Shown piece by piece: positions 60,335-64,000 of a stretch of DNA of 64,000 bases; the first letter of the stretch is position 1, and every line of letters begins with the position of its first letter. Source of the stretch: an uncultured Bacteroidota bacterium (GTDB lineage: Bacteria; Bacteroidota; Bacteroidia; Chitinophagales; Chitinophagaceae). Position numbers and translations under genes: made by a program. The stretch is from NCBI GenBank assembly GCA_937928385.1, contig CALEZD010000108.1, forward strand, positions 1 through 64,000, in the 5' to 3' direction. The notes under the pieces were generated by a model that saw nothing but the letters and a program-made list of their open reading frames with translations, was not told the DNA's origin and did no database searches.

Positions 60335-61433
60335 CGAAGTAAAAATAACCCGGGCCAATGCCCACGGCAAAGGTACGCTTCTGTTCACCGTTGCTGGTAT
60401 ATACCGATACAACACCTTTCTGCATAAAACCTTTGGGGTCACCTACGTATACATCATCTGTTAACGGGTCGATGCCCAAGCCCCAGAAGTATTGAAACTT
60501 TTGTGCAGGTATAAGTGGCGTTGCCGGCAGTTTGCTGTCATTTACGTTCATCCTGAAAATACCATTATACCCCGTAAGTCCTTTATAATCCACCCCGATG
60601 AAGTAGAGCATATCACCGGCTTTATTCATCGAAGGTTTGATTACATCCTGCAATTCTTTGAATTGGTATGACTGAACAATGTCTCCCGTACCGGGGGACA
60701 GCACCGTGAGTGCAGCCCATTTCTTCTTCTCCACATTCCCGGAGAGCACCCAGATAAAACCATCCTTGTCTACCAATGCATGTTGCGGCGCATATCCTGC
60801 TACTGTAAAGCTATCGGTAATATGATCAGTGACGATATCAGCTACATATACTTTATTGCAGGCAGTGTCCCAGGGACAGATATACACCCTGCTGCCGCGC
60901 AACATCATACCTTCAGGATTCTTTGCAGGTACTTCTATTGTATTCAGTATTTGTAAGGTACGCGGGTTGATGATATACACCTTATTACTGTACAGGCTGC
61001 TTACATAGGCTTTGTCTGAATGGATGGGCAGTATATAACGAGGCTTGGGAATACTAATAGTGCCCTCGTAATTCCGGGTCTTGGCATCTACCACCAATAT
61101 CTTATCCGAATTGTTGACGCAGAGGAAGAGCCTGTCGTCTATACGCTGGATGCTCTGGAACACATCACCTATTGATTTGCCGTTGACGTTCAGGTACACG
61201 TTTTCGTATAATGTAAGCGTGGCCAGGTTCTGCATGTACAATGATGCATTACCATTGCCAAAACTACCCTCGCAGGCAATATACACATTACGTTCACCAA
61301 CAGGGGTAACAGGTGGTGCCTGCCCCGGATTGGATGGCCCTGCTCCCGTGTTCCTGTCTTTGTTGCAGGCTGCTGTTAGTAGCAGGCAGGCAACAACACC
61401 ATATCTTAATATTTGCTGAACCGCTCTATCCAT
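60327..61433 (-). CDS. BtuG-like beta-propeller surface lipoprotein
   Basis: 368 residues. Lipoprotein signal with lipobox LTAAC (Cys 23). The rest forms a YncE-like seven-bladed propeller, with repeated strands such as ILVVDAKTRNYEG and VYIINPRTLQILNTI. BtuG of Bacteroides binds B12 with very high affinity and sits on BtuB. The gene order next to the BtuB-like receptor supports the same role. It overlaps the T9SS protein gene by 28 nt and the receptor by 8 nt. Confidence 0.85.
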   Translation of the reverse strand: MDRAVQQILRYGVVACLLLTAACNKDRNTGAGPSNPGQAPPVTPVGERNVYIACEGSFGNGNASLYMQNLATLTLYENVYLNVNGKSIGDVFQSIQRIDDRLFLCVNNSDKILVVDAKTRNYEGTISIPKPRYILPIHSDKAYVSSLYSNKVYIINPRTLQILNTIEVPAKNPEGMMLRGSRVYICPWDTACNKVYVADIVTDHITDSFTVAGYAPQHALVDKDGFIWVLSGNVEKKKWAALTVLSPGTGDIVQSYQFKELQDVIKPSMNKAGDMLYFIGVDYKGLTGYNGIFRMNVNDSKLPATPLIPAQKFQYFWGLGIDPLTDDVYVGDPKGFMQKGVVSVYTSNGEQKRTFAVGIGPGYFYFDE

Positions 61434-62398
61434 TCTTTACCGTTTCCATCGTTCAAAATAAGGTAATAAATCCCGGCAGAAAGATGACTGATATCAACCT
61501 GCGTATATTCTGCAGCATCTTTATATAGTATACTTCTGCCGGTAACATCTTTAATTGTCAACTTGCCTGCTGTAATACCAACAACTGAAACCTGTATACT
61601 GTTCTGTGCGGGATTAGGATATAGCTGTATATCATTTGCCTGTACAGTATTGCTCACTGTTGATGGCCATCTACCCGGGATACTCAATGCCGCTACACCG
61701 TCCAAATCGAACCCGCAGGATGGTATTGGCGAGGGGTAAGGGTCGTTGATGGGGTTGCCGTCCTTATCAGTTGAGCCGTGAGTCAAAGAGCCTATTACAT
61801 CTACCAGCCTGACGTGCGTGATATTATTCACGTCCAACCCGGGTACGTTCTTCAGTTCATCCAGGTCGAAGGGGGTGCCGTAGCCTGCTACATATTTTCC
61901 AGCGAGGTTATTGATTTTCCTGGCATTCATATATACGCCAGCCATAGGCACCTGTGGAGTATCGGTTAAAGACGATGCAGGGAAACGTGTATAATTTACG
62001 CCATCGGAACTCACTTCTACAAAAGCCAGTTCCATGAAGGCTTCTTCGGGATTAGCGGGATTGATAAAGCCATATTCAAATACAGCAAAATCAGCACCGG
62101 GGCCATTGTACAATGGCGCGGGAAAAGTAACTACCGCCGTACCACTGTCGCCCAGGCTTATTACCAGGTCATCAGCTTTACCAATACCATTCTGGTCAAC
62201 ACCCAGCGATGCCCTGCCCTGTTGCTTATCAGCTATATCCAGCCAGCCGCGCTCTACCATGCAGGTGGAGGCCCAGGCAACAATTCTGTTGTCGTTCTTG
62301 CTGATGGCCGTACTGCCGGCCACACCTGCCTGCGGCGCGTATTGGGCAACCGCAGGCAGTGAGCAGCCTATTATATATAACAGAACAAAAAACCTCAT
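61406..62398 (-). CDS. T9SS-sorted surface protein in the B12 operon
   Basis: 330 residues. Signal peptide (MRFFVLLYIIGCSLPAVAQ), a beta-rich domain of about 220 residues with SLGDSGTAVVTFPAPLYNGPG and FAVFEYGF, then a T9SS type A sorting domain (YPNPAQNSIQVSV... to KEWIERFSKY). Related unnamed proteins occur beside BtuB/BtuG genes in Bacteroidetes. It probably helps bind or hand on corrinoids at the cell surface, but this is inferred from the operon. Confidence 0.75.
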   Translation of the reverse strand: MRFFVLLYIIGCSLPAVAQYAPQAGVAGSTAISKNDNRIVAWASTCMVERGWLDIADKQQGRASLGVDQNGIGKADDLVISLGDSGTAVVTFPAPLYNGPGADFAVFEYGFINPANPEEAFMELAFVEVSSDGVNYTRFPASSLTDTPQVPMAGVYMNARKINNLAGKYVAGYGTPFDLDELKNVPGLDVNNITHVRLVDVIGSLTHGSTDKDGNPINDPYPSPIPSCGFDLDGVAALSIPGRWPSTVSNTVQANDIQLYPNPAQNSIQVSVVGITAGKLTIKDVTGRSILYKDAAEYTQVDISHLSAGIYYLILNDGNGKEWIERFSKY

Positions 62399-62400
62399 GA

Positions 62401-63387
62401 TTATTGTTTTACAAAGCGTGACGTGGCGGTTCCGTTAGCACCCTGCATGGTAAGCATATAGACACCCGGTGTATAACCCGACAGGTTCAAAGTTAACTTA
62501 TCTTCAGCTTTCAGGCGGCTTACCAGCCTGCCTGCCGCATCGGTTACCATTACATATTCTATAGCCTTATCGTTCAGCTCTACCACCAGCACATCGGTAG
62601 CGGGGTTGGGATATACCTTAGCCGCATAGGCAACAGCTGTATTAGCTATACCCGATGTCTCATAAGTTTCAAAATTGTCCATAGCAAAGTATGCGGGATT
62701 GTTCATACCAAAACCACCTGCCGTGTCAGTGGAACTCAAAGACAGCACCAGGCTATCTACCCTGCCCAACGGCAGCAAATCTACCCACTCCCAACTATGC
62801 AATACATAGTCCTTAGTACTATCCGCATCCCTGTAGTCTGCCAGGTAAAAATCAACACTATCTGTTTTCATACTGCCATTCAGGTAGCCCTTGATGGTTA
62901 TTTTAAACCAATCAGGCTCAGTATTAGGTACACCACCAAACTTTTTGCTAAAGCCCTGTGTAGTCATTTCTTTGTAAGCATACACCAGGTTGGTAGCATA
63001 GAAACCCTTTACGGGCTGGCCCAGGGCTTTACCTTTCAGGCGTATCATCACAGGAGAAAAAGCGGAAACAGAAAGGTAATTCGCGGAATTGTTATATCCC
63101 TTGCCGGGGGCTGCAGTGTACAGGTTATTATAGCTGCTGTCACTGACATCCGTTTTGTTGCTGTAAGCAAAACCACTAACCCATGTACCACCCCAGGCGG
63201 TATCATACACACATTCGTAATGTGCGAGTCCATCGTCAAAGCCCACATTGTTGCCGGGGTTCGAATAATTGACATAAAAAGTGTCAGTACCTGCCAGCGA
63301 AAGCGTGTCGAAGGTAGCGATTGTCTGGGCCGTTGAGGCCGATGCACCGAAAGCCAGTGCGATTGCGAGTGTTGAAATCTTGCGCAT
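62401..63387 (-). CDS. DUF4465 protein, BtuH-like corrinoid-binding protein with T9SS tail
   Basis: 328 residues. Signal peptide (MRKISTLAIALAFGASASTA), a DUF4465 domain (about 25-240, with VSGFAYSNKTD, FYATNLVYAY and LSLSSTDTAG segments), then a T9SS type A sorting domain (VYPNPATDVLVVEL ... GTATSRFVKQ). DUF4465 proteins include BtuH, a B12-binding surface lipoprotein of gut Bacteroides. Here the lipobox is replaced by T9SS anchoring. It is the first gene after the riboswitch. Confidence 0.83.
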   Translation of the reverse strand: MRKISTLAIALAFGASASTAQTIATFDTLSLAGTDTFYVNYSNPGNNVGFDDGLAHYECVYDTAWGGTWVSGFAYSNKTDVSDSSYNNLYTAAPGKGYNNSANYLSVSAFSPVMIRLKGKALGQPVKGFYATNLVYAYKEMTTQGFSKKFGGVPNTEPDWFKITIKGYLNGSMKTDSVDFYLADYRDADSTKDYVLHSWEWVDLLPLGRVDSLVLSLSSTDTAGGFGMNNPAYFAMDNFETYETSGIANTAVAYAAKVYPNPATDVLVVELNDKAIEYVMVTDAAGRLVSRLKAEDKLTLNLSGYTPGVYMLTMQGANGTATSRFVKQ

Positions 63388-63518
63388 AATGTTGCTTTAA
63401 AAAGTTAAACAATTACGCAGCCAGTGAAAAAAATTCCAGATACAGAAAAAGACAGTGAGGTTGCCTTGTTCTTACCTGTGCCTTTAAATCCCGAAAGCAG
63501 CGATAAGTAAAAAAATTA

Positions 63519-63686
63519 CCAAGGCAGGTCTTCTGACTTACTTCATCTTTTGCGGCCTTCCCACCCCGCTGTGGCGGGGCAGTGGCTGAGGATACAAAAG
63601 ATTTTTAAATGAAGCTTACAGCATCGGGTAATGTCCGGGATTTACACCCGGTTCCCTTTTCATTCCGCAAAATGCGGAAACCTTAG
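63519..63686 (-). promoter_or_regulatory. Cobalamin (AdoCbl/B12) riboswitch
   Basis: Minus-strand RNA contains the B12 box AAGTCAGAAGACCTGCC (63523-63539), upstream AAAGGGAACCGGGTG, AATCCCGG and GATGCTGTAAGC elements, and GCCACTG, all conserved core parts of the cobalamin aptamer. P1 can form between CTAAGG (63681-63686) and CCTTGG (63519-63524). It controls the BtuH/BtuG/BtuB operon downstream; high B12 should reduce expression. Confidence 0.92.
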
Positions 63687-63692
63687 CAAGAG

Positions 63693-63722
63693 CAAAAGTA
63701 ACGGTAATCTTTAAAAAGCAAA
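63693..63722 (-). promoter_or_regulatory. Promoter of the B12-uptake operon
   Basis: On the minus strand TTTG (63719-63722), 18 nt, then TACTTTTG (63693-63700) matches the Bacteroidetes promoter. Transcription would begin at about 63686, so the aptamer P1 is at the very 5' end of the RNA. Confidence 0.65.
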
Positions 63723-63741
63723 AATGTTTTTATGCAGGTGT

Positions 63742-64000
63742 TTATTTCCTGTGTATTCTCTGCCTCAGCGCCTCGTACAGCACCATGCCTGTGGCTACAG
63801 ATACATTCAGCGAGTCGAAACCGGGTGCCATGGGGATGTGTATCAGCTGGTCGGCGCGCTTCAATACGTCTTTGCTGATGCCCGTATCTTCAGCGCCCAT
63901 CACAACGCAGGATGGTGCGCTCATATCCGCTTCGTACACGGGTATACTACCCTTCATCTGCGTGCCCAGCACCTGTATGCCGTTGAGGCGCAGCACGTCT
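63742..64000 (-). CDS. SpoU-family 23S rRNA 2'-O-methyltransferase (RlmB-like), C-terminal part
   Basis: Partial; the start lies beyond the window end. The visible 85 or so residues hold SpoU motif 2 (SCVVMGAEDTGISKDVLKRAD) and motif 3 (IHIPMAPGFDSLNVSVATGMVLYEALRQR). The motif spacing is typical of RlmB, which methylates G2251 of 23S rRNA; TrmH-type activity cannot be excluded. It is transcribed toward the riboswitch promoter, separated by 20-50 nt. Confidence 0.85.
   Translation of the reverse strand, partial: DVLRLNGIQVLGTQMKGSIPVYEADMSAPSCVVMGAEDTGISKDVLKRADQLIHIPMAPGFDSLNVSVATGMVLYEALRQRIHRK

Larger units (their letters stand above)
63388..63741 (-). other. Leader region of the B12 operon
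   Basis: 354 bases with no gene. In transcription order it holds the promoter, the cobalamin aptamer (63519-63686), a U7 run directly after it, and about 130 nt of leader without recognised structure before the DUF4465 start codon. Confidence 0.75.

Overview
The window reads as a chromosomal segment of a Bacteroidota bacterium, probably in or near Chitinophagales. The evidence is a short primary sigma factor of the Bacteroidetes type, several copies of the Bacteroidetes -7 element TAnnTTTG, three secreted proteins ending in a type IX secretion (T9SS) sorting domain, and a SusC-free BtuB/BtuG/DUF4465 vitamin B12 module. The genus cannot be fixed from the sequence.

Region 1 (1-22 kb) is housekeeping and mixed metabolism on both strands: rpoD; a diheme cytochrome; a serine hydrolase, ACP phosphodiesterase-like, FUSC and TlpA-like run; a biotin-dependent carboxyltransferase; a UbiA-like membrane protein; a T9SS protein with a CxxCH motif; trmB, a DUF5522 protein and an alkyltransferase-like protein in overlapping order; two convergent L,D-transpeptidases; a thiolase; a cytochrome/copper-monooxygenase-like lipoprotein; a BrkB/YihY protein; a DPP IV-like peptidase; clpS; and a SpoU methylase.

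Region 2 (22.2-54.4 kb) is one uninterrupted minus-strand run of 30 polysaccharide genes with overlaps or short gaps. A good promoter lies upstream (54576-54607). In transcription order it encodes a Wzc-like tyrosine autokinase with a Tyr-Gly repeat tail, a glycosyltransferase, Gmd and Fcl (GDP-L-fucose), a Wzm/Wzt ABC exporter with a carbohydrate-binding tail, several glycosyltransferases and methyltransferases, a UDP-glucuronate 4-epimerase-like enzyme, and an acetamidino-sugar set (WbpG, HisH2, HisF2, WbpB-, WbpD- and WbpE-like). It continues with a deacetylase, an FkbM methyltransferase, a polymerase-like membrane protein, a carbamoyltransferase and, at the far end, a reductase plus a WecA/WbpL-like initiating transferase. 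The likely product is an acidic, amidino- and fucose-containing surface glycan (O-antigen or capsule).

Region 3 (54.7-58.2 kb) holds a ClC chloride transporter, a tRNA m6A methyltransferase overlapping tsaD, and a small membrane protein.

Region 4 (58.4-63.7 kb) is a cobalamin-riboswitch operon: DUF4465 (BtuH-like, T9SS-anchored), an unnamed T9SS protein, a BtuG-like propeller lipoprotein and a BtuB-like TonB receptor. Its promoter and aptamer are both visible. The window ends inside a SpoU/RlmB-type rRNA methylase.

The two most rewarding places are the B12 operon, where capture proteins appear to be exported by T9SS rather than as lipoproteins, and the glycan locus, which combines a Wzc kinase, a polymerase-like protein and an ABC exporter.
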